Shown one piece after another: positions 10,515-17,653 of a stretch of DNA of 64,000 bases. Source of the DNA: Cupriavidus oxalaticus. GTDB lineage: Bacteria > Pseudomonadota > Gammaproteobacteria > Burkholderiales > Burkholderiaceae. The notes beneath the pieces were generated by a model, which saw nothing but the letters and a program-made list of their open reading frames with translations, was not told where the DNA came from and searched no databases. Position numbers and translations under genes: made by a program. Position 1 is the stretch's first letter. Every line of letters starts with the position of its first letter. Where the stretch lies: positions 596,501 to 660,500 of the forward strand of contig NZ_CP069811.1 in NCBI RefSeq assembly GCF_016894385.1, given 5' to 3'.

Positions 10515-11540
10515 ATGAATACTACGACTTACGGTCTGGACATTGCAAAGACTGTCTTCCAGCTCTATTGGGTCGAGCCTTCGGGCAAGTGTTTCAATCG
10601 TCGCTTCAGTCGGTCCAAGCTGCTGGAGTTCCTCGCGAATCGCGAGCCTGGACGCATCGCGCTGGAGGCGTGTGGCAGTGCGCACTGGTGGGCCCGCCAA
10701 GTGCGAGCCTTGGGTCATGAGCCGGTGCTGCTGCACGCCCGGTACGTGCGACCGTTCGTGCAGACGAACAAGACCGATGCGGCCGACGCCCGTGCTATCT
10801 GGACCGCAGTCCAGCAGCCGGGCATGCCGGTCGTGGCAGCAAAGACCGAGTCCCAACAATGTGTGCTCGGCCTGCACGCCATGCGCCAACTGCGCGTGAA
10901 GATGCGCACCATGCTGGTCAACCAGCTGCGCGGCATGTTGTTCGAATTCGGGATCCGGATCCGTCCCGGGCTGCGAGCTGGCCTGAAGGAAATCGTACAA
11001 GGGATGGACGAAATCGAACGGGGCGTGCCGCCCCTGCTGTTCGAGTTCGTGCATGAGCAATTGCAAAGCATCGAAGGGCTCGATCGAGAGATAGCTCGCC
11101 TGGATCAACGCATTGATGCCTGGGGTCGGCAGAATCGGGCCTGCAAAACGATTCTGGCCATTCCTGGCATCGGCATGCTGACCGCCACGGCCATGGTCGC
11201 CACCATTGGCGACGCGCGCACCTTCAAGTCCGGGCGGCAACTGGCGGCGTATCTTGGCCTGGTGCCCAAACAGACCGGCACCGGGGGCAAGGTCTGGCTG
11301 AGCGGCATCAGCAAACGCGGCGACCCCTACCTGCGCACCTTGCTGATTCATGGCGCTCGGGTCGTGCTGAGTCACCTGCGCAGAAAGAACCAGCCGGGCT
11401 GGAGCCTGCTGCTCGCGCAGCGACGGCCGAAGAACGTCGCGGCGGTTGCCTTGGCCAACAAGACGGTGCGTACCATCTGGGCCCTGTTGACCCACGATCG
11501 GGCCTATGACCGAGACTACGTCTCGGTCAGGCCTGCCTGA
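10515..11540 (+). CDS. IS110/IS1111-family transposase (DEDD recombinase)
   Basis: 341 residues from the ATG at 10515, which follows a GGAGGGA box; an earlier ATG at 10464 has no such site. The RuvC-like N-terminal domain shows the acidic tetrad D9 (YGLDIAK), E51 (ALEACGS), D88 and D91 (NKTDAADAR). The C-terminal transposase_20 domain holds FKSGRQLAAYLGLVP and LSGISKRGDPYLR, the region of the catalytic serine. It is full length with no frameshift. Proteins of this family use a structured RNA from the element's own non-coding end to pair donor and target DNA. Confidence 0.95.
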   Translation: MNTTTYGLDIAKTVFQLYWVEPSGKCFNRRFSRSKLLEFLANREPGRIALEACGSAHWWARQVRALGHEPVLLHARYVRPFVQTNKTDAADARAIWTAVQQPGMPVVAAKTESQQCVLGLHAMRQLRVKMRTMLVNQLRGMLFEFGIRIRPGLRAGLKEIVQGMDEIERGVPPLLFEFVHEQLQSIEGLDREIARLDQRIDAWGRQNRACKTILAIPGIGMLTATAMVATIGDARTFKSGRQLAAYLGLVPKQTGTGGKVWLSGISKRGDPYLRTLLIHGARVVLSHLRRKNQPGWSLLLAQRRPKNVAAVALANKTVRTIWALLTHDRAYDRDYVSVRPA

Positions 11541-11760
11541 CGGCAGGCTGAGCTAGCAAGGAAGGAACCCGTCCACAGGTTGCGACGGTAATGTCAGCGT
11601 GATGGCAAAACAGGTTGGACCGCGGGAGTGCAAGCTCAATTGGTTACTGGTGCTCAAAGCACGGCAAAAAGATAGGGACACTCCCCGGTGAAATCCATCA
11701 GGGCCCGCAGGCATGGCCTGCATCGCAAGGCCGGATATAAGTCTGCAGCCAATCCTGTCC
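11531..11760 (+). ncRNA. Predicted bridge/seeker RNA of the insertion sequence
   Basis: The region lies in the non-coding right end, where IS1111-type elements carry their guide RNA. A 7-bp stem-loop (GCCTGCC / GGCAGGC, 11531-11548) spans the transposase stop codon. A first loop reads TTGGTTACT (11640-11648), hairpin GTGCT-CAA-AGCAC (11650-11662), CAAAAAG (11665-11671); these match the left and right halves of the interrupted target site TTGGTTA-CT-TTTTGGC read on the minus strand. A second loop reads TCCATC (11694-11699), hairpin GCAGGC-ATG-GCCTGC (11707-11721), ATATAAG (11735-11741); these match the element's left and right ends. The target-then-donor order and CT core follow the published IS621 bridge RNA. 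Transcription and exact ends are not shown. Confidence 0.6.
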
Positions 11761-11788
11761 AAGCCTGATGTTGGCGTTACCTTGCAAA

Positions 11789-11802
11789 CCGGGGCGCGTT
11801 CA
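11789..11802 (-). repeat. Right inverted repeat of the insertion sequence
   Basis: CCGGGGCGCGTTCA, exactly complementary to 10366-10379. Six bases separate it from the element edge. Confidence 0.85.
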
Positions 11803-11806
11803 TATA

Positions 11807-12035
11807 AGTAACCAAAAAACGCGTCGCCTGAGCGGCTGGCTATCAATTTGGCGGCGTGGGTGGTTCAGGCGGTGGTGATTTCCGTTTGGCTTGGGTGCCC
11901 GTTCGAACCTGCTAACGCCAGGTGATTCAGGGCCTGTGCCTGGCGTTAACCGGCTCTTGAACGATCCCCATGCCGGGCGTAGGCCGCCTGCTACCCGGGA
12001 TATCGGTGAGACGCCTTCGGCTGCGCTGTGCGCGG
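11807..12035 (+). repeat. Right part of repeat copy A
   Basis: It resumes the repeat at GTAACCAAAAAACGCGTCGCC. It continues through a more diverged middle and a well-conserved GGGCGTAGGCCGCCTGCT block near 11977, matching the reverse complement of 12140-12370. Together with 10289-10359 it makes a ~300-bp unit. No protein-coding potential is evident. Confidence 0.7.
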
Positions 12036-12139
12036 GCCCAAGGTGGCAGAGCGGCCGATCTCGCCCCGGCCATTGCCGCCACTCCTAGCGAGCGAAGCGA
12101 TGCGGGTTTGTGCCCGGGCACCTCACCCGCGAGACTGAG
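12036..12139. other. Spacer between the two inverted repeat copies
   Basis: About 100 bp of GC-rich sequence at the centre of the large imperfect palindrome formed by copies A and B. Nothing recognisable in it. Confidence 0.4.
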
Positions 12140-12430
12140 CCGCGCGCAGCGCAGCCGTAGGCGATGACGCGATACCGCAGGCAGCAGGCGGCCTACGCCC
12201 GTCCTGGGGATTGTTCAAAGTGGGGATTCGTCAGGCACCCACACTCACTCACTTGGCGTAGCAGGCTGGAATCGCGACCACGCCTCACTGAGACCAAAAT
12301 CGCCAATATCACCAGAAGCACCAAATTGGCTCAGCCAGCCGCAGGCGACGCGCTTTTTGGTTACTTTTTGGCGCTCGGCCAAAAAGTGACCCGCCCAGGA
12401 GGGCGGAACCAGGCGGTTCAAACTGCGACA
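12140..12430 (-). repeat. Repeat copy B, uninterrupted and inverted relative to copy A
   Basis: The minus strand reads the same unit as copy A, beginning with GTTGTCG at 12430 and running through the conserved GGGCGGGTCACTTTTTGGCC segment. It keeps the intact insertion target TTGGTTACTTTTTGGC at 12357-12372. Similar GGTTACTTTTTGG-containing repeats are, from memory, frequent in Cupriavidus and Ralstonia intergenic DNA. Copies A and B are head to head. Confidence 0.75.
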
Positions 12431-12564
12431 ACATGTCACCAGCACCACAAGCAGACGACAAGAACCTCATTGAATGCCATCCAGGCATAGTCAATTGCCT
12501 TGATGTATCGATCCTTCACAATCTGCGCCTTGATTGTGAACGGCAAGCGGCTCTAGACTGGCTG

Positions 12565-12586
12565 GGCTCCTGACACAGCAGGAGCC
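12565..12586 (+). other. Stem-loop in the leader of the small gene at 12638
   Basis: GGCTCCTG / CAGGAGCC, an 8-bp perfect stem with a 6-base loop, about 50 bp upstream of the start codon. It is followed by no T run and sits before the gene, so it is more likely a leader structure than a terminator. Confidence 0.4.
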
Positions 12587-12637
12587 GGGAGTGAGAACCT
12601 GGATAACGTTACCTCTACTACCTTACGGAGGTCAGTA

Positions 12638-12988
12638 ATGCTCCAATCCACCCTCGAATCCGACGCCTTCATTCCCCCTCGACTAGATGATTCCCTTTCG
12701 CGTTTCAGTCCCGAAACCCGGCGCGCAGCGCGTGAGGACGCGCTACCTGTCCCCCGGCAACTCTTGTTATTGAATCTGCTGGATCAAGCCGATGCGATTG
12801 TGCGAGGCGCGGCCTGCGTACTGACATTGGTGACACACAGCGATTGCGACGCACAGGAAGAAGGAAGCGTAGCCTTGCAGGCGACTACGCTGGATGCCTT
12901 GCGAGAGCTCTGCCGGACCTCACTTGGATTGCTGGCCGACAGGGTAGAACAAGTCGCGGAGGGAATTGAGGAGGCGATGGTCGGGTAA
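12638..12988 (+). CDS. Hypothetical protein, 116 residues, probably all-helical
   Basis: I do not recognise the family with confidence. The ATG follows GGAGGT at good spacing, which supports a real gene. The protein has an acidic, Leu- and Ala-rich C-terminal two-thirds predicted to form two or three helices, and a Pro-rich N terminus; there is no signal peptide or membrane segment. It resembles in size and layout the small helical proteins of DUF3077/DUF6124 type seen in pseudomonads, but this is weak. The Shine-Dalgarno sequence can pair with ACCTC 12 bases upstream, and a stronger stem-loop lies in the leader. Composition is slightly less GC-rich than the neighbours. It stands alone between the repeat region and the itaconate-like operon. 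Confidence 0.6.
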   Translation: MLQSTLESDAFIPPRLDDSLSRFSPETRRAAREDALPVPRQLLLLNLLDQADAIVRGAACVLTLVTHSDCDAQEEGSVALQATTLDALRELCRTSLGLLADRVEQVAEGIEEAMVG

Positions 12989-13076
12989 CCAATCGAGGTT
13001 GGGCGCTGATTCCCTGAGATGGCAGGCGCTGCTGGTGTCAATTGTGGGTACCGCCGGACTGGACCGACCGTTTGTG

Positions 13077-13206
13077 TGCTCCCTCTCCCGCTTGCGGGAG
13101 AGGGTTGGGGTGAGGGTGGGCGTGTCTGACGAAGTAAGGCCTGCGGTATGCCACCGCCTGCCCTCACCCCCTGCCCCTCTCCCGCAAGCGGGAGAGGGGA
13201 GCAAAC
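13077..13206. repeat. Head-to-head pair of dispersed palindromic repeats (CCCTCTCCCGC family)
   Basis: Two copies of a palindromic element with core CCCTCTCCCGC-(A/T)TGC-type loop-GCGGGAGAGGG and a GGGTGAGGG tail, one at 13077-13122 and one inverted at 13155-13206. The same family recurs at 57954-57989 and as another head-to-head pair at 61641-61760. It lies in the 245 bp between the small gene and the end of the MaoC-type gene and could also act as a bidirectional terminator. Confidence 0.75.
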
Positions 13207-13233
13207 CTGCGGTGCGGATAAGGCTTCAGGCTC

Positions 13234-14100
13234 TTAACCTTCCACTTCCGCCCACCCCTGCATCGCCTGCCCGCCAGCATCATCGCCCGTCCAAAGCACC
13301 AGCCGGCCAGCCTGCGCCGGATCGGCCGCGCCGCCAACGGTGATGGTGTCCTGGTCAAACAGCGGCGCCAGCCCCCGGAACCCAAAGCGCTTCACGCGCG
13401 CCTGCGGCTGCTCGCGTGCCACCAGGTCCAGCATCAGCATGGCCTGCATCGGCCCATGCACCACCAGGCCGGGATACCCTTCGACGTCACGCGTATAGCT
13501 GCGATCGTAGTGAATACGGTGGCCGTTGAAGGTCAGCGCCGAATAGCGGAACAACATGACCGGGTCGGCCTGCAGCGTGCGCTGCCATTGCGCGGTTTGC
13601 TCCAGCCGCGGGCGCGGCGGCTGCGGCTTGGACGGGTCCGGCATGGCGCGGTAGACGATGTCGTGGCGCTCGTTGATCGCGGTCTTGCCGTTGACGGTCA
13701 GCTCATGGTCGACCGCGACGAACCACAGTTCGCCGCTGCGGCCGGTCTTGTACTGCACGTCAGCAATGGTCGAGGTGCGCGTGACGGTATCGCCGATATG
13801 CAGCGGATGGCTGAAGGTCAGCTCGCTGCCGGCCCACATGCGTCGCGGCAGCGGCACCGGCGGCATGAAGCCGCCGAGGTGCGGGTGGCCGTCGCGGCCA
13901 ATGTCGCGCTGCTGCGCGCGCGGCAGGAAATACAGCCAGTGCCACAGCGGCGGCAGCGGGCCGGCGGCAACCGCCTCGGGGTCGAGGTCGAAGGTCGCGG
14001 CCAGGCCGATCACCGGTTCGGGCGACAGCGTTTCGGTGCGCGCTTCGCTGCGGCCGATCCAGCCGCGCAGGCGTTCGAGTTCGGAAGTGGCGTCAGTCAT
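13234..14100 (-). CDS. MaoC/hotdog-fold acyl-CoA hydratase, mesaconyl/itaconyl-CoA hydratase-like
   Basis: 288 residues from the ATG at 14100. Longer readings upstream only translate the preceding gene's antisense and intergenic DNA. Two hotdog repeats can be seen: the N-terminal FAS1-like part with LPRRMWAGSELTFSHPLHIG, and the C-terminal part with the hydratase-2 hallmark FRYSALTFNGHRIHYDRSYT, where Asp and His of the catalytic site lie, followed by GLVVHGPMQAMLM. Related proteins hydrate mesaconyl-C4-CoA or itaconyl-CoA. It is last in a five-gene minus-strand operon whose other members fit itaconate breakdown, where its counterpart is Ich, making citramalyl-CoA. The specific role is inferred from context. 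Confidence 0.85.
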   Translation of the reverse strand: MTDATSELERLRGWIGRSEARTETLSPEPVIGLAATFDLDPEAVAAGPLPPLWHWLYFLPRAQQRDIGRDGHPHLGGFMPPVPLPRRMWAGSELTFSHPLHIGDTVTRTSTIADVQYKTGRSGELWFVAVDHELTVNGKTAINERHDIVYRAMPDPSKPQPPRPRLEQTAQWQRTLQADPVMLFRYSALTFNGHRIHYDRSYTRDVEGYPGLVVHGPMQAMLMLDLVAREQPQARVKRFGFRGLAPLFDQDTITVGGAADPAQAGRLVLWTGDDAGGQAMQGWAEVEG

Positions 14101-14138
14101 GAGCTTGCGGGTTCGGGTTGGACAGAAAAGGCGGGGCG

Positions 14139-14963
14139 CTATTGCGCCAGCGCCAGCAGGCGTTTCGCCTGCTCGATCACGGGCCGGTCGACCATTTTGC
14201 CATCGACCTGCACGGCATGGCTGCCACTGGCGGTGGCTTCGAGCACGCGGCGGGCCCAGTCCAGCTGTTCCGCGCTGGGCAGGAAGCCCGCGCGCACCGC
14301 GCCCAGCTGCGCCGGGTGGATGCACAGCTTGCCCGCAAAGCCGAGTTCGCGCGCGTAGGCAACGTCGCTCGCCAGCACGGCTTCATCCTTCAGCGCGGTG
14401 GTGACGCCATCTACCGGCGGCGGCAGCCCGGCCACGCGTGAAGCCAGCACGATGCGGGCGCGCGCGAACGCCAGCGCGTCGCGGGTATGGCTGCAGCCCA
14501 GGTCGACGGCATAGTCGAGCGAGCCGAGCGCCAGCCGCGCCACGCCGCTGGCCGTGGCCACCGTGTCGACCTGGTGCAGGCCGAGTGCGGTCTCGATGAT
14601 GGCGACCAGTTCACCTTGCGGATTGATGGCGTGCAGCGCTTGCGCGATCTGCGCCAGCGCGGCGGCGTCTTCGGCCTTGGGCACCATCAGCCCGGCCAGC
14701 GCCGTGCCGGCCGGCAGCGAGCGCAGCCAGGCCAGGTCGGCGGCAAACGCGGGCGAGGCGCTGTCGTTGATGCGGACCATCGCGCGCGCGGCGGGTTTGC
14801 CCGCCAGCCAGGCGCCGATCGCCTCGCGCGCGGCGGGCTTGGCGTCGGGGTGTACGGCGTCCTCGAGGTCGAGGATCATCACGTCGGGTCCCGCGGCGGC
14901 GGCCTTGTCGAAACGCTCCGGCCGGTCGCCGGGAACGAACAGGTAAGTGACGGCAGTGGTCAT
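14139..14963 (-). CDS. CitE/HpcH-type lyase, probable citramalyl-CoA lyase
   Basis: 274 residues from the ATG at 14963; an in-frame start further upstream would overlap most of the MmgE/PrpD gene's 3' end. The TIM-barrel citrate lyase beta-like signatures are clear: LFVPGDRPERFDKA, VMILDLEDAVHPDAK, RINDS, then AIIETALGLHQVD with the metal-binding Glu and LGSLDYAVDLG with the metal-binding Asp, and CIHPAQL. Stand-alone CitE-like enzymes cleave malyl-CoA-type thioesters. Next to a MaoC hydratase and a CoA-transferase it best fits cleavage of (S)-citramalyl-CoA to acetyl-CoA and pyruvate (Ccl role). It lies 38 bp upstream of the hydratase gene. Confidence 0.87.
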   Translation of the reverse strand: MTTAVTYLFVPGDRPERFDKAAAAGPDVMILDLEDAVHPDAKPAAREAIGAWLAGKPAARAMVRINDSASPAFAADLAWLRSLPAGTALAGLMVPKAEDAAALAQIAQALHAINPQGELVAIIETALGLHQVDTVATASGVARLALGSLDYAVDLGCSHTRDALAFARARIVLASRVAGLPPPVDGVTTALKDEAVLASDVAYARELGFAGKLCIHPAQLGAVRAGFLPSAEQLDWARRVLEATASGSHAVQVDGKMVDRPVIEQAKRLLALAQ

Positions 14964-14973
14964 GCAGCGTTCC

Positions 14974-16356
14974 TCAGCGTGCGGCGGGCAGCCAGTCATT
15001 GACGTTGGGCGCCTGCTCCAGTGCCCACACGCGCGCGATGATGGCGCGCATCTCGGCCTCGCTGGCACCGTTGCGGAACGCGCCCAGCTGCAGCGCCTTG
15101 GCTTCCAGCTCGGGGCGCGACAGGGTGTTGTCCGGGTCGCCCTTGGGCACGTCCACACGGGCGGCCAGCGTGCGGCCGTCGGTGGTCTTGACCGTGACGC
15201 GGCCGATCCACTGGCGCGGGTAGGCGGCGTTGATTTCCTGGTCGAGTTCCATCGTGACCTTGCCGCGGAAGTCGACGACCCTGGCGTCGGGCAGCGCGTG
15301 CTGCTCGAATTCCGCCAGGCCGGCATGGCCATGCACGGCGACCAGCCCCAGCACCGTGCCCATCGAGAACTTGGCCTGGTGGATGGTGACCGGGTTGACC
15401 ACCGGGCCGAGCACGTCGATGGCGCCCTGGTGCACGTGGGTGGTGACGCTGGCGATCTGGTCCGCGCTGATGCCTTCGCGCTGCATCAGCACCTTGAGCG
15501 CGTCGGCGGCCGGGTGCGTGTGGCGGCACGAGGCAAAGAACTTGAACGAGGTCTCGGCGGTGGCCCAGCGCGTGCCCAGGCCGTCGGTCAGCGCGGCGGG
15601 ATCGGCGTCGCTCGACATGCCGGCGGCCATGCCTTGCTTGCCTTCCAGGATCTGCTTCGCGCCGGTGAAGCCCGCGCGCGCCAGCCACGCCGATTGCAGG
15701 CCGTCGGCGGCGGCCTTGGCGGTGTGCAGTTGCTTGGAATCGGCGGCGTCGCGCAGGAACTCCCACAGGCCCGCGGCCTGCGTGCCGGCCGAACCCAGCG
15801 CCTGGTTGATGCCTTCGGCATCCAGGTTGTAGAGCTTGGCCACGGCGGCCGCGGCGGCGAGCGTGCCGACCGTGCCCGTGGTGTGGAACACGGTGTAGTG
15901 CGAGCGGCCCATGAACTCGCCGATGCGGATGCCGGCCTCATAGCCTGCGATCGATGCCAGCAGCACTTCGGCACCGGTCTTGCCTTCGGCCTGCGCCGCG
16001 GCGACGACCGCCGGGAACACCACCGCGGCCGGGTGCAGCACCGAGCCATTGTGCACGTCGTCCTGCTCGACCACATGCGACGAAGCGCCGTTGATCAGCG
16101 CGGCGAAGTAGGGCGACGTGCGGCGGCGGTCGACCAGCACTTCGGCGTCGCCCTGGTCCGGCCCCATGGCGGCGGCAAATTCCTGCAGGCGGCGCACGGC
16201 CGGGGCGTCCTTGCCGGCGATGGCCGAGGCGATCCAGTCAAGGAACAGGTCCTTGGCGCGCTCGATCACGGGCGCGGGCACGTCCGCCAGCTTGAAATCG
16301 GCCAGGAACTGGCACAGCTGGCGGGTCGGGTAGTTGGTGTCTGCGGCTTGGCTCAT
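14974..16356 (-). CDS. MmgE/PrpD family protein (2-methylcitrate dehydratase / cis-aconitate decarboxylase fold)
   Basis: 460 residues, full length. Family features include DLFLDWIASAIAGKDAPAV near the N terminus, NGASSHVVEQDDVHNGSVLHPAAVVFPA with the characteristic His/Asp active-site segment, and FKFFASCRHTHPAADAL later. The family includes PrpD dehydratases and the cis-aconitate decarboxylase that makes itaconate. It ends 10 bp before the CitE-like gene and is clearly in the same operon. A protein of this family is also present in the Pseudomonas aeruginosa itaconate locus, where its exact role is not needed for the core pathway. Actual reaction here is unknown. Confidence 0.88.
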   Translation of the reverse strand: MSQAADTNYPTRQLCQFLADFKLADVPAPVIERAKDLFLDWIASAIAGKDAPAVRRLQEFAAAMGPDQGDAEVLVDRRRTSPYFAALINGASSHVVEQDDVHNGSVLHPAAVVFPAVVAAAQAEGKTGAEVLLASIAGYEAGIRIGEFMGRSHYTVFHTTGTVGTLAAAAAVAKLYNLDAEGINQALGSAGTQAAGLWEFLRDAADSKQLHTAKAAADGLQSAWLARAGFTGAKQILEGKQGMAAGMSSDADPAALTDGLGTRWATAETSFKFFASCRHTHPAADALKVLMQREGISADQIASVTTHVHQGAIDVLGPVVNPVTIHQAKFSMGTVLGLVAVHGHAGLAEFEQHALPDARVVDFRGKVTMELDQEINAAYPRQWIGRVTVKTTDGRTLAARVDVPKGDPDNTLSRPELEAKALQLGAFRNGASEAEMRAIIARVWALEQAPNVNDWLPAAR

Positions 16357-16443
16357 GCAGGCTCCGATGCGGAATTGGGTTTCGTGGAAAGGGAAAAAGC
16401 CCGGCGCTCTGTGCGAGATGGCCGGGCGTCGTGTGTTCGGATT

Positions 16444-17643
16444 TCAGATGGCCTGCTTGTCGGCCAGCGCGGCGATGTCGCCCTCGGCATAGCCGAGTTC
16501 GGCCAGGATCTGCCGGCTGTGCGCGCCGAGCGCCGGCACGTCGCCCATGACAGGCTCCACGCCCGACAGGTTGGCGGGCGGCAGCAGCGCGCCGATCGGA
16601 CCGCCCGGGGTGGCCACTTCGCGCCAGCGCTGGCGTGCCTGCAACTGCGGATGGTTCCATACGCCCTCGATGTCGTTCATCGGGGCATTGGCGATCTGCG
16701 CCTCGTCCAGCAGGGCCTCGGCCTGCGCCACGGTCATCGACGCGAAGCGCGCTTCGATGATGGCGGTGAGTTCGGGGCGATTGCGCACGCGGGCCGTATT
16801 GCTGGAGAAGCGTTCGTCCTGCGCCAGTTCGCGGTTGCCGAGCACGATCTCGCAGAAACTGGCGAACTCGCGTTCGTTCTGCACGCTGAAGATCACGCTG
16901 CCGTCGCCGGTGCGATGCACGCCATACGGGGCGATGGTCGGATGCGAAGCGCCGAAGCGCGCCGGCGCCTTGCCGCCGTAGTGGCCGAAGTAGAGCACCT
17001 GGTTCATCCACTCGGCCATCGCCTCGAGCATGGTCACCTGCACGCGCAGGCCCTTGCCGGTGCGGCCACGCTGCAGCAGCGCCGACAGGATGCCGCTGTA
17101 GGCGTACATGCCGGCCGAGATGTCGGCAATCGAAACGCCGGCGCGCGACGGCTCATTCGGGCCGCCGGTGAGGCCCACCAGGCCGGCGGCGGCCTGGATC
17201 AGCAGGTCGTAGGCCTTCTTGTCGCGATAGGGACCGGAGTCGCCATAGCCCGAGATGTCGCAGACGATGAGCTTGTCGTACTTGCCGTGCAGGCTGTCGA
17301 AGTCCAGGCCCATGCGCGCGGCCGCGCCGGGGGCGAGGTTCTGCACCAGCACATCGGCATCGGCCAGCAGCCGGTGCAGGATGGTCTGCGCCTCTGGATC
17401 CTTCAGGTCCAGGGTCAGGCTTTCCTTGCCCCGGTTGAGCCACACAAAGTACGAGGCCTGGCCGTGCACGGACTGGTCATAGCCGCGCGCGAAGTCGCCC
17501 ACGCCGGGACGCTCGATCTTGATGACGCGGGCACCAAGATCGGCAAGCTGGCGCGTGGCGAAGGGGGCCGCAACCGCGTGTTCGAGCGAAACCACGCGGA
17601 TGCCGTCGAGCGGGCGGATGCCGTTGGAGTTATTGGGGGACAT
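16444..17643 (-). CDS. Family III CoA-transferase (CaiB/BaiF), active-site Asp position is Gln
   Basis: 399 residues with the family III fold: GIRVVSLEHAVAAPFATRQLADLGARVIKIERP at the N terminus, LDLKDPEAQ, and the GISGYGDSGPYRDKKAYDL-like block (here CDISGYGDSGPYR). The family normally has an Asp in G-x-G-x-x-I/V-D; here the same position is Q202 (RTGKGLRVQVTML), whereas the other family III gene in this window keeps Asp (D220). In an itaconate-type pathway it would move CoA from succinyl-CoA to the dicarboxylate (Ict role). It lies 10 bp after the ACAD stop and 87 bp before the MmgE/PrpD gene. The missing Asp leaves mechanism or substrate open. Confidence 0.87.
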   Translation of the reverse strand: MSPNNSNGIRPLDGIRVVSLEHAVAAPFATRQLADLGARVIKIERPGVGDFARGYDQSVHGQASYFVWLNRGKESLTLDLKDPEAQTILHRLLADADVLVQNLAPGAAARMGLDFDSLHGKYDKLIVCDISGYGDSGPYRDKKAYDLLIQAAAGLVGLTGGPNEPSRAGVSIADISAGMYAYSGILSALLQRGRTGKGLRVQVTMLEAMAEWMNQVLYFGHYGGKAPARFGASHPTIAPYGVHRTGDGSVIFSVQNEREFASFCEIVLGNRELAQDERFSSNTARVRNRPELTAIIEARFASMTVAQAEALLDEAQIANAPMNDIEGVWNHPQLQARQRWREVATPGGPIGALLPPANLSGVEPVMGDVPALGAHSRQILAELGYAEGDIAALADKQAI

Positions 17644-17653
17644 GCAAAAAGCC

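Larger units (their letters stand above)
10360..11808 (+). mobile_element. IS110-family insertion sequence, IS1111 type, complete
   Basis: About 1.45 kb. Two 14-bp inverted repeats, TGAACGCGCCCCGG at 10366-10379 and CCGGGGCGCGTTCA at 11789-11802, lie a few bases inside the ends. Subterminal inverted repeats are typical of the IS1111 subgroup. The edges are set by comparison with the uninterrupted inverted repeat copy at 12140-12430: left flank GCCAAAAAG, right flank TAACCAAAAA, with the dinucleotide AG (CT on the other strand) common to both junctions. There is no longer target duplication. One transposase gene is followed by a 266-bp non-coding right end; the left non-coding end is about 155 bp. 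It appears intact. Confidence 0.9.

Noticed and set aside
10227..12637. A larger genomic island around the insertion sequence with attachment sites
   Set aside because: No integrase, tRNA or direct repeats at the edges; the IS and the inverted repeat explain the structure.
12920..13204. Short minus-strand gene over the repeat pair
   Set aside because: It only translates the CCCTCTCCCGC repeat (the SPACGRGAGGEG type of peptide).
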